Below are positions 22,601 through 34,600 of a DNA stretch of 64,000 nt, one piece after another. Where the stretch lies: the NCBI GenBank assembly GCA_950097015.1, contig CATNEN010000024.1, positions 682,001 through 746,000 of the forward strand, written 5' to 3'. The DNA comes from Macrostomum hystrix. Taxonomy: Eukaryota > Platyhelminthes > Macrostomidae. Each line of letters starts with the position of its first letter. Positions within the stretch are counted from its first letter, which is position 1. The position numbers and the translations under genes are program-made. The notes under the pieces were generated by a model. That model was not told the DNA's origin. It did not search any database and worked only from the letters and a program-made list of their open reading frames with translations.

Positions 22601-25600
22601 GAGATGGGGAGAGATGGGGAGAGATGGGGAGAGATGGGGAGAGATGGAGAGAGATGGAGAGAGATGGAGAGAGATGGAGAGAGATGGAGAGAGATAGGGA
22701 GAGATGGGGAGAGATGGAGAGAGATGGAGAGAGATGGAGAGAGATGGAGAGAGATGGAGAGAGATGGAGAGAGATGGAGAGAGATGGAGAGAGATTGAGA
22801 GAGATGGAGAGAGATGGAGAGAGATGGAGAGAGATTGAGAGAGATGGAGAGAGATGGAGAGAGATGGAGAGAGATGGAGAGAGATGGAGAGAGATTGAGA
22901 GAGATGGAGAGAGATGGAGAGAGATGGAGAGAGATGGAGAGAGATGGAGAGAGATGGAGAGAGATGGGGAGAGATGGAGAGAGATAGGGAGAGATGGGGA
23001 GAGATGGAGAGAGATGGAGAGAGATGGAGAGAGATGGAGAGAGATGGAGAGAGATGGAGAGAGATAGGGAGAGATGGGGAGAGATGGAGAGAGATGGGGA
23101 GAGATGGAGACAGATGGAGAGAGATGGAGAGAGATGGAGAGAGATGGAGAGAGATGGAGAGAGATAGGGAGAGATGGGGAGAGATGGAGAGAGATGGAGA
23201 GAGATGGAGAGAGATGGAGAGAGATGGAGAGAGATGGAGAGAGATGGAGAGAGATGGAGAGAGATTGAGAGAGATGGAGAGAGATGGAGAGAGATGGAGA
23301 GAGATGGAGAGAGATGGAGAGAGATGGAGAGAGATGGAGAGAGATGGAGAGAGATGGAGAGAGATGGAGAGAGATTGAGAGAGATGGAGAGAGATGGAGA
23401 GAGATGGAGAGAGATGGAGAGAGATGGAGAGAGATGGAGAGAGATGGGGAGAGATAGGGAGAGATGGAGAGAGATGGAGAGAGATGGGGAGAGATGGGGA
23501 AAGATGGAGAGAGATGGGGAGAGATGGAGAGAGATGGAGAGAGATGGGGAAAGATGGAGAGAGATGGGGAGAGATGGAGAGAGATGGAGAGAGATGGAGA
23601 GAGATGGAGAGAGATGGAGAGAGATGGAGAGAGATGGAGAGAGATGGGGAGAGATGGGGAGAGATGTGGAGAGATGGAGAGAGATGGAGAGAGATGGGGA
23701 GAGATGGGGAGAGATGGAGAGAGATGGAGAGAGATGGAGAGAGATGGAGAGAGATGGAGAGAGATGGAGAGAGATGGAGAGAGATGGAGAGAGATGGAGA
23801 GAGATGGAGAGAGATGGAGAGAGATGGAGAGAGATGGAGAGAGATGGAGAGAGATGGAGAGAGATGGGGAGAGATGGGAGAGATGGAGAGAGATGGAGAG
23901 AGATGTAGAGAGATGGAGAGAGATGGAGAGAGATGGAGAGAGATGGAGAGAGATGGGGAGAGATAGGGAGAGATGGAGAGAGATGGAGAGAGATGGAGAG
24001 AGATGGAGAGAGATGGGGAAAGATGGAGAGAGATGGGGAGAGATGGAGAGAGATGGAGAGAGATGGGGAAAGATGGAGAGAGATGGGGAGAGATGGAGAG
24101 AGATGGAGAGAGATGGAGAGAGATGGAGAGAGATGGGGAGAGATGGAGAGAGATGGAGAGAGATGGAGAGAGATGGGGAGAGATGTGGAGAGATGGAGAG
24201 AGATGGAGAGAGATGGGGAGAGATGGGGAGAGATGGAGAGAGATGGAGAGAGATGGGGAGAGATGGGGAGAGATGGGGAGAGATGGGGAGAGATGAAGAG
24301 AGATGGGGAGAGATGGGGAGAGATGGGGAGAGATGGGGAGAGATGGGGGGAGATGAAGAGAGATGGGGAGAGATGGGTAGAGATGGAGAGAGATGGGTAG
24401 AGATGGAGAGGGATGGAGAGAGATGCTGAGAGATGGGGAGAGATGGGGAGAGATGGGGAGAGATGGGGAGAGATGGGGAGAGATGGAGAGAGATGGAGAG
24501 AGATGAAGAGAGATGGGGAGAGATGGGGAGAGATGAAGAGAGATGGGGAGAGATGGGGAGAGATGGGGAGAGATGGGGAGAGATGGAGAGAGATGGAGAG
24601 AGATGGAGAGAGATGGGGAGAGATGGGGAGAGATAGGGAGAGATGGGGAGAGATGAAGAGAGATGGGGAGAGATGGGGAGAGATGGGGAGAGATGAAGAG
24701 AGATGGGGAGAGATGGGGAGAGATGGGGAGAGATGGGGAGAGATGGAGAGAGATGGGGAGAGATGGGGAGAGATGGAGAGAGATGGAGAGAGATGAAGAG
24801 AGATGGAGAGAGATGGAGAGAGATTGAGAGAGATGGAGAGAGATGGAGAGAGATGGAGAGAGATGGAGAGAGATGGAGAGAGATGGAGAGAGATGGGGAG
24901 AGATGGAGAGAGATAGGGAGAGATGGGGAGAGATGGAGAGAGATGGAGAGAGATGGAGAGAGATGGAGAGAGATGGAGAGAGATGGAGAGAGATGGAGAG
25001 AGATGGGGAGAGATGGAGAGAGATAGGGAGAGATGGGGAGAGATGGAGAGAGATGGAGAGAGATGGAGAGAGATGGAGAGAGATGGAGAGAGATGGAGAG
25101 AGATGGAGAGAGATAGGGAGAGATGGGGAGAGATGGAGAGAGATGGGGAGAGATGGAGACAGATGGAGAGAGATGGAGAGAGATGGAGAGAGATGGAGAG
25201 AGATGGAGAGAGATAGGGAGAGATGGGGAGAGATGGAGAGAGATGGAGAGAGATGGAGAGAGATGGAGAGAGATGGAGAGAGATGGAGAGAGATGGAGAG
25301 AGATGGAGAGAGATTGAGAGAGATGGAGAGAGATGGAGAGAGATGGAGAGAGATGGAGAGAGATGGAGAGAGATTGAGAGAGATGGAGAGAGATGGAGAG
25401 AGATGGAGAGAGATGGAGAGAGATGGAGAGAGATTGAGAGAGATGGAGAGAGATGGAGAGAGATGGAGAGAGATGGAGAGAGATGGAGAGAGATGGAGAG
25501 AGATGGGGAGAGATAGGGAGAGATGGAGAGAGATGGAGAGAGATGGGGAGAGATGGGGAAAGATGGAGAGAGATGGGGAGAGATGGAGAGAGATGGAGAG

Positions 25601-28600
25601 AGATGGGGAAAGATGGAGAGAGATGGGGAGAGATGGAGAGAGATGGAGAGAGATGGAGAGAGATGGAGAGAGATGGAGAGAGATGGAGAGAGATGGAGAG
25701 AGATGGGGAGAGATGGGGAGAGATGTGGAGAGATGGAGAGAGATGGAGAGAGATGGGGAGAGATGGGGAGAGATGGAGAGAGATGGAGAGAGATGGAGAG
25801 AGATGGAGAGAGATGGAGAGAGATGGAGAGAGATGGAGAGAGATGGAGAGAGATGGAGAGAGATGGAGAGAGATGGAGAGAGATGGAGAGAGATGGAGAG
25901 AGATGGAGAGAGATGGAGAGAGATGGGGAGAGATGGGGAGAGATGGAGAGAGATGGAGAGAGATGTAGAGAGATGGAGAGAGATGGAGAGAGATGGAGAG
26001 AGATGGAGAGAGATGGGGAGAGATAGGGAGAGATGGAGAGAGATGGAGAGAGATGGAGAGAGATGGAGAGAGATGGGGAAAGATGGAGAGAGATGGAGAG
26101 AGATGGAGAGAGATGGAGAGAGATGGGGAAAGATGGAGAGAGATGGGGAGAGATGGAGAGAGATGGAGAGAGATGGAGAGAGATGGAGAGAGATGGGGAG
26201 AGATGGAGAGAGATGGAGAGAGATGGAGAGAGATGGGGAGAGATGTGGAGAGATGGAGAGAGATGGAGAGAGATGGGGAGAGATGGGGAGAGATGGAGAG
26301 AGATGGAGAGAGATGGGGAGAGATGGGGAGAGATGGGGAGAGATGGGGAGAGATGAAGAGAGATGGGGAGAGATGGGGAGAGATGGGGAGAGATGGGGAG
26401 AGATGGGGGGAGATGAAGAGAGATGGGGAGAGATGGGTAGAGATGGAGAGAGATGGGTAGAGATGGAGAGGGATGGAGAGAGATGCTGAGAGATGGGGAG
26501 AGATGGGGAGAGATGGGGAGAGATGGGGAGAGATGGGGAGAGATGGAGAGAGATGGAGAGAGATGAAGAGAGATGGGGAGAGATGGGGAGAGATGAAGAG
26601 AGATGGGGAGAGATGGGGAGAGATGGGGAGAGATGGGGAGAGATGGAGAGAGATGGAGAGAGATGGAGAGAGATGGGGAGAGATGGGGAGAGATAGGGAG
26701 AGATGGGGAGAGATGAAGAGAGATGGGGAGAGATGGGGAGAGATGGGGAGAGATGAAGAGAGATGGGGAGAGATGGGGAGAGATGGGGAGAGATGGGGAG
26801 AGATGGAGAGAGATGGGGAGAGATGGGGAGAGATGGAGAGAGATGGAGAGAGATGAAGAGAGATGGAGAGAGATGGAGAGAGATGGAGAGAGATGGGGAG
26901 AGATAGGGAGAGATGGAGAGAGATGGAGAGAGATGGAGAGAGATGGAGAGAGATGGAGAGAGATGGAGAGAGATGGAGAGAGATGAAGAGAGATGGAGAG
27001 AGATGGAGAGAGATGGAGAGAGATGGAGAGAGATGGAGAGAGATTGAGAGAGATGGAGAGAGATGGAGAGAGATGGGGAGAGATGGGGAGAGATGGAGTC
27101 GCGGGTTAGACGCAGTAGGTGGTGGAGGCTGAAAGGCCGAGAGAAGGGTACTCACATCACAGTCCGGCAGTCAGTGGCAGGCTCAGGCGGTGGGTCCCAG
27201 GCGATGCACAGCTGGGTGGAATTCAGTGCCAGAAGGCGCAGCCTAGCAACCGGTTCAGGTGCCGGGGCTGTCAAACGGAGGCGAAGATGAGGTGGCAATT
27301 ATAGGGTGGTGGCAGTCAGTTCGATTAGGAAGCCCATCATCTGGTTTGACTTTTTTAAGGATGCACTTTTGGAGATCTCCGGCTTAAGAAATTAACCCAC
27401 CGTAACTTAGAAGCCTGACTGTATTATTTTGTCAGAATTTTTAGGCCCTAGCCAAAACCTTAAATGCTCGATTAAACCTTTACATCTCAAGCCACATATT
27501 ATAACTCAAGCCACATAATACAGCTCAAGTCACAAATTACAACTCAAGCCACCCATTACAACTCAAGCCACCCATTACAACTCAAGCCACCCATTACAAC
27601 TCAAGCCACCCATTACAACTCAAGCCACCCATTACAACTCAAGCCATCCATTACAACTCAAGCCACCCATTACAACTCAAGCCACCCATTACAACTCAAG
27701 CCACCCATTACAAGTCAAGCCACCCATTACAACTCAAGCCACCCATTACAACTCAAGCCACCCATTACAACTCAAGCCACCCATTACAACTCAAGCCACC
27801 CATTACAACTCAAGCCACCCATTACAACTCAAGCCACCCATTACAACTCAAGCCACCCATTACAACTCAAGCCACCCATTACAACTCAAGCCACACATTA
27901 CAACTCAAGCCACCCATTACAACTCAAGCCACCCATTACAACTCAAGCCACCCATTACAACTCAAGCCACCCATTACAACTCAAGCCACCCATTACAACT
28001 CAAGCCACCCATTACAACTCAAGCCACCCATTACAACTCAAGCCACCCATTACAACTCAAGCCACCCATTACAACTCAAGCCACCCATTACAACTCAAGC
28101 CACCCAGGCCAGCAGAACGCACCAGATCTCTCAGTGCGGAAGGTCATAACGGCGGGCCGGCTGCGTTGACGGCCCAGTTTGTCCTGCGCGGACACTCGCA
28201 CAGTGTAGGCTGTGTCTGCCTGCAGTCCGGCGATGATGTAGCCAGTCTCCTTGGTGACAAAGGTTAATCGCCTGTCAATATCGGAGGCGGATATGAAATT
28301 TCCGTCAGAGAGTTGGGTCAGTCGGCCATCAGATTTTAGTGCTTGGAATCGCAGAACAGATAGGGCCAGACAAAGGATTAGGCGTATCAAGCAGTTTAGA
28401 AACGGCTTGCTCATTATTAAAATCTGGTGGTTTTGGCCAAGTGTTTATCTTCCGCTACAAGTCTGCCAAGGCATTGACCTGTATTATCAACGGCCGATAG
28501 AGAAAGATTACTTCGCTAGTAACTACTCACTCATTTTTCTCTCCATGTCTGTCTCCCAAATCAGCCAATGAACGATGTTCTCAGTTTTGTATGGTGGTCC

Positions 28601-31600
28601 CACAGCCAATCAGATTCAAGCGATACAGAAATGGTCTTTGAATAGAAAAATTCTGTATAATAATTTTGGCCTGATGTAGGATTTAGGAAAACAGCCTTTT
28701 ACTAATGGGGCAGAGAGAGAGTAGGGGCAGAGAGAGTAGGGGCAGAGAGAGTAGGGTCAGAGAGAGTTGGGTCAGAGAGAGTAGGGTCAGAGAGAGTAGG
28801 GGCAGAGAGAGTAGGGTCAGAGAGAGTAGGGGGCAGAGAGAGTAGGGGCAGAGAGAGTAGGGGGGCAGAGAGAGTTGGGGCAGAGAGAGTAGGGGGCAAA
28901 GAGAGGATTAAATGAACAAATCAGGAAGACGTGAATTTCTCCGAACTTAAATACCAACAACAACAGAAGCAGCAGCTGCAGCAGGATTATCTCGTTTGAG
29001 CTACAAGAAGAATAAGAGTTAATAAAATAATTTTCTCTACCCGGCTGGCACTGGGCGCCACATGACAGGAGGGGAGGTTGGGAGGTGCGCGTTGATGGCA
29101 GGACAGCGGCAGCCACCTTCAGCACTAGTCCTGCGTGACCTGGTGCAATCAAGCCGCTGTCTGTCTCTCTCTTCACCGACAAACTGATTAGCTATGCTCA
29201 GAAATATTCTCCAAAAATAGGCACCAACTTAGTTCACCTTATAGTATCGATTGATTAGAAGATTATTAAACCTTCGCGTGCATGTCGAAATTTTCGTGAC
29301 CGAGTCACATTGGGGGAAAGGAAGAAAGTGACGGGGAGAAGAAATAGAAAAGAAAATTAAGCAGGGATTATTTTACTTAATTATAAAAAACGGATTGAGA
29401 ATATAACATTTTTACTAGCAGTTTTTAGTTCTCGCACCTGTGAATTTTAGTTTTTGGACAAATCCGGGAGACTATAGGACAATGAGACTAAATGATAAGA
29501 ACACCAGTAGATAAGGAGACTGAATGATAAGGACACCAGTAGATAAGGAGACTGAATGATAAGGACACCAGTAGATAAGGTGACTGAATGATAAGGACAC
29601 CAGTAGATAAGGAGACTGAATGATAAGGACACCAGTAGATAAGGAGACTGAATGATAAGAACACCAGTAGATAAGGAGACTGAATGATAAGGACACCAGT
29701 AGATAAGGAGACTGAATGCTAAGGACACCAGTAGATAAGGTGACTGAATGCTAAGGACACCAGTAGATAAGGAGACTGAATGATAAGGACACCAGTAGAT
29801 AACGTGACTGAATGATAAGGATACCAGTAGATAAGGAGACTGAATGATAAGGACACCAGTAGATAAGGAGACTGAATGATAAGAACACCAGTAGATAAGG
29901 AGACTGAATGATAAGGACACCAGTAGATAAGGTGACTGAATGATGAGGGCACCAGTAGATAAGGAGACTGAATGCTAAGGACACCAGTTGATAAGGAGAC
30001 TAAATGGTAAATCGATATATACTCGTATTAACACTGATATACGATTACTTAGTATTGAATTGGTTGCTTACCAAACATCACCTAGTCTGCAAGGGCAAGA
30101 ATTTCCTTTGACTTTGAAATTAAAGGTAGCATCTTTAGTTTCTTCCATCACATAGACATCAAATACTATTCTACCAATTGATGACGCATTCCGTTTATTG
30201 CTGCCTTGTTGTGCCATTCAATGCTAATCCACTTAACATCCACTTATCCCACTTCAAAATATCTCATTCCTGTTGTTAAAGTACATATCGCAATAATGGA
30301 GTGTATTTGATGCCACAAAGTTGGATAATGGATTACAAAGGAGACTGAGAGAAATGAGAAGCGTGCTACAAAAAATGGCGATCGTGAGCGGAGTGATGAG
30401 AATCGTGTTGAGAGATATGAGAACCGAGTTGAGAGAGATGAGAATCGTGTTGAGAGAGATGAGAACCGAGTTGAGAGAGATGAGAATCGTGATGAGAGAG
30501 ATGAGAATCGTGATGAGAGAGATGATGATCGTGTTGAGAGAGATGAGAATCGAGTTGAGAGAGATGAGAACCGAGTTGAGAGAGATAAGAATCGTGATGA
30601 GAGAGATGAGAACCGAGTTGAGAGAATGAGAACCGAGTTGAGAGAATGAGAACCGAGTTGAGAGAGATGAGAATCGTGTTGAGAGATATGAGAACCGAGT
30701 TGAGAGAGATGAGAATCGTGTTGAGAGAGATGAGAACCGAGTTGAGAGAGATAAGAATCGTGATGAGAGAGATGAGAACCGAGTTGAGAGAATGAGAACC
30801 GAGTTGAGAGAATGAGAACCGAGTTGAGAGAGATGAGAATCGTGATGAGAGAGATGAGAATCGAGTTGAGAGAGATGAGAATTGTGATGCGAGAGATGAG
30901 AACCGAGTTGAGAGAGATGAGAATCGTGTTGAGAGAGATGAGAACCGAGTTGAGAGAGATGAGAATCGTGTTGAGAGAGATGAGAACCGAGTTGAGAGAG
31001 ATAAGAATCGTGATGCGAGAGATGAGAACCGAGTTGAGAGAGATGAGAATCGTGATGAGAGAGATGAGAATCGAGTTGAGAGAGATGAGAACCGAGTTGA
31101 GAGAGATGAGAATTGTGATGCGAGAGATGAGAACCGAGTTGAGAGAGATGAGAATCGTGATGAGAGAGATGAGAACCGAGTTGAGAGAGATGAGAATCGT
31201 GATGAGAGAGATGAGAATCGTGATGAGAGAGATGATGATCGTGTTGAGAGAGATGAGAACCGAGTTGAGAGAGATGAGAATCGTGATGAGAGAGATGAGA
31301 ATCGAGTTGAGAGAGATGAGAATTGTGATGCGAGAGATGAGAACCGAGTTGAGAGAGATGAGAATCGTGATGAGAGAGATGAGAATCGTGATGAGAGAGA
31401 TGATGATCGTGTTGAGAGAGATGAGAATCGAGTTGAGAGAGATGAGAATCGAGTTGAGAGAGATGAGAATCGAGTTGAGAGAGATGAGAATCGTGATGAG
31501 AGAGATGAGAATCGAGTTGAGAGAGATGAGAATTGTGATGCGAGAGATGAGAACCGAGTTGAGAGAGATGAGAATCGTGATGAGAGAGATGAGAACCGAG

Positions 31601-34600
31601 TTGAGAGAGATGAGAATCGTGATGAGAGAGATGAGAATCGTGATGAGAGAGATGATGATCGTGTTGAGAGAGATGAGAATCGAGTTGAGAGAGATGAGAA
31701 CCGAGTTGAGAGAGATGAGAATCGTGATGAGAGAGATGAGAACCGAGTTGAGAGAGATGAGAATCGTGATGAGAGAGATGAGAATCGTGATGAGAGAGAT
31801 GATGATCGTGTTGAGAGAGATGAGAATCGTGATGAGAGAGATGAGAATCGAGTTGAGAGAGATGAGAATTGTGATGCGAGAGATGAGAACCGAGTTGAGA
31901 GAGATGAGAATCGTGATGAGAGAGATGAGAATCGTGATGAGAGAGATGATGATCGTGTTGAGAGAGATGAGAATCGAGTTGAGAGAGATGAGAATCGAGT
32001 TGAGAGAGATGAGAATCGAGTTGAGAGAGATGAGAATCGTGATGAGAGAGATGAGAATCGAGTTGAGAGAGATGAGAATTGTGATGCGAGAGATGAGAAC
32101 CGAGTTGAGAGAGATGAGAATCGTGATGAGAGAGATGAGAACCGAGTTGAGAGAGATGAGAATCGTGATGAGAGAGATGAGAATCGTGATGAGAGAGATG
32201 ATGATCGTGTTGAGAGAGATGAGAATCGAGTTGAGAGAGATGAGAATCGAGTTGAGAGAGATGAGAACCGAGTTGAGAGAGATGAGAATCGTGATGAGAG
32301 AGATGAGAACCGAGTTGAGAGAGATGAGAATCGTGATGAGAGAGATGAGAATCGTGATGAGAGAGATGATGATCGTGTTGAGAGAGATGAGAATCGTGAT
32401 GAGAGAGATGAGAATCGTGATGAGAGAGATGAGAATCGTGATGAGAGAGATGAGAATCGTGATGAGAGAGATGAGAATCGAGTTGAGAGAGATGAGAATC
32501 GAGTTGAGAGAGATGAGAATCGAGTTGAGAGAGATGAGAATTGTGATGCGAGAGATGAAAATCGTGTTGATGGAGAGTGGAAATGTAATGGAATAGAGAA
32601 ACTGCGGAGAATGCTAAAGAATAATTAGCCCTTCTAAAAGCACCTGCTCCATAAAAGGATTAAACCGAAGAAATTTAAGGCTAGCCAGTTCAGCTTTAAT
32701 ATTCTGTTACAGAAAAAATACCTTAAAATAGTTCAAGATAAAAAGAGGAATACAGACTGGGAAGAAAATAACCTGGAAGGTGTTAGTTGTGGGGTCTGGG
32801 GATTTGGGTGTCCCGGGACTCTGGGAGAAGATCAGGCAGGTCTGGTTCGGGTCGAACAGGCGTGACTCATTGTAGCGCTGCTGCTGCTGCTGCTGAAAGA
32901 ACTGGGTAGAGATGGTTAGCATCCATGGCAATATATTATTTAGCAAAATAATAGGTGCTATGGAGGTTTTTCTATTCACCAATATAATTGCCTGGAATAG
33001 GGCAGCTTAGCAGTTTTCTGCCTTCTCTGCCCCCTCATCCTCACCATTCAAATCCCCATTGTTAGCTACGGCTTTTTCATCGCAGTTCTGAAATCCCTTT
33101 AGGGGAGACATTTCTCTGAAACGAGGCCTGGCTAGTACTTTGGCAGACTCGGAACTGATGCAATACTATTCAAAAAAGAAGACCAATTAGCTAACTTTTG
33201 TCAGGGTTCTGTTGCGGTGCATTTTAGTGTTTATTGCTGCTTTTCATTCGCAGCGTTTTTTACGAAATCTGCCACCTGAACTGCTTGAGAATCTGCGACC
33301 TGAACTGCCTCAGAATCTGCGACCTAAACTGCCTCAGAATCTGCCACCTGAACTGCCTCAGAATCTGCGACCTGAACTGCCTCAGAATCTGTCACCTGAA
33401 CTTCCTCAGAATCTGCGACAAAAAATGGCTCAGAATCTGCCACCTGAACTGCCTCAGAATCTGCGACCTGAAATGCCTCAGAATCTGCGACCTGAACTGC
33501 CTCAGAATCTGTCACCTGAACTGCCTCAGAATCTGCGACAAAAAATGGCTCAGAATCTGCCACCTGAACTGCCTCAGAATCTGCAACCTGAACTGTCTCA
33601 GAATCTGCCAACTGAACTGTCTCAGAATCTGCGACCTGAACTGCCTCAGAATCTGCGACCTAAACTGCCTCAGAATCTGCCACCTGAAATGCCTCAGAAT
33701 CTGCCACCTGAACTGCCTCAGAATCTGCCACCTGAACTGCCTCAGAATCTGCAACCTGAACTGCCTCAGAATCTGCGACCTAAACTGCCTCAGAATCTGC
33801 GACCTAAACTGCCTCAGAATCTGCCACCTGAACTGCCTCAGAATCTGCGACCTGAAATGCCTCAGAATCTGCGACCTGAACTGCCTCAGAATCTGTCACC
33901 TGAACTGCCTCAGAATCTGCGACAAAAAATGGCTCAGAATCTGCCACCTGAACTGCCTCAGAATCTGCAACCTGAACTGTCTCAGAATCTGCCAACTGAA
34001 CTGTCTCAGAATCTGCGACCTGAACTGCCTCAGAATCTGCGACCTAAACTGCCTCAGAATCTGCCACCTGAAATGCCTCAGAATCTGCCACCTGAACTGC
34101 CTCAGAATCTGCCACCTGAACTGCCTCAGAATCTGCAACCTGAACTGCCTCAGAATCTGCGACCTAAACTGCCTCAGAATCTGCGACCTAAACTGCCTCA
34201 GAATCTGCGACCTAAACTGCCTCAGAATCTGCGACCTGAAATGCCTCAGAGTCTGCGACCTGAACTGCCTCAGAATCTACAGTCTAATAATTAAAAACAC
34301 CTATTGATATAGATACTGTAAATGGCTATCCACAGCGATAAAACACTTTGTTTACTTGCTGGGATTTTTTTGATTCGGGATAAAAGTATTCTACAATGAT
34401 CGCACAGCGAATCGCACTGAGGGCTGCAAATGCAGTCCAAGAATGCGACCGATGCGGCTCGGCCGGCACTGCAATCAATCATCAATAGTTGCCCGCTCCC
34501 AGGATTCCACTATCTTCATCCTCATCCAATGCAGATAAAAATCCCATTGCAACCAAACTAGTATAGAGGATTTAGCAATGCAGATATAAAGGCTTGAACA

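Noticed and set aside
22548-27155. Minus-strand open frame of 1535 codons (Ser/His/Leu/Pro/Ile repeats)
   Set aside because: The decamer has one A per unit on that strand and rarely forms a stop; the frame has no start context, no non-repeat domain, and interrupts a receptor intron.
30321-32596. 594-codon REMRTEL-type protein
   Set aside because: A 21-bp array that is a multiple of three; no flanking domain, and it lies antisense in an intron.
33212-34294. Pro/Glu/Asn/Leu-repeat frames on both strands
   Set aside because: Artefact of the 24-bp array; the best start is a TTG without context.
34420-34482. GC-rich patch after GATTGCAG as part of FN1
   Set aside because: None of the three frames reads like FN3 and the possible donors leave the wrong phase.
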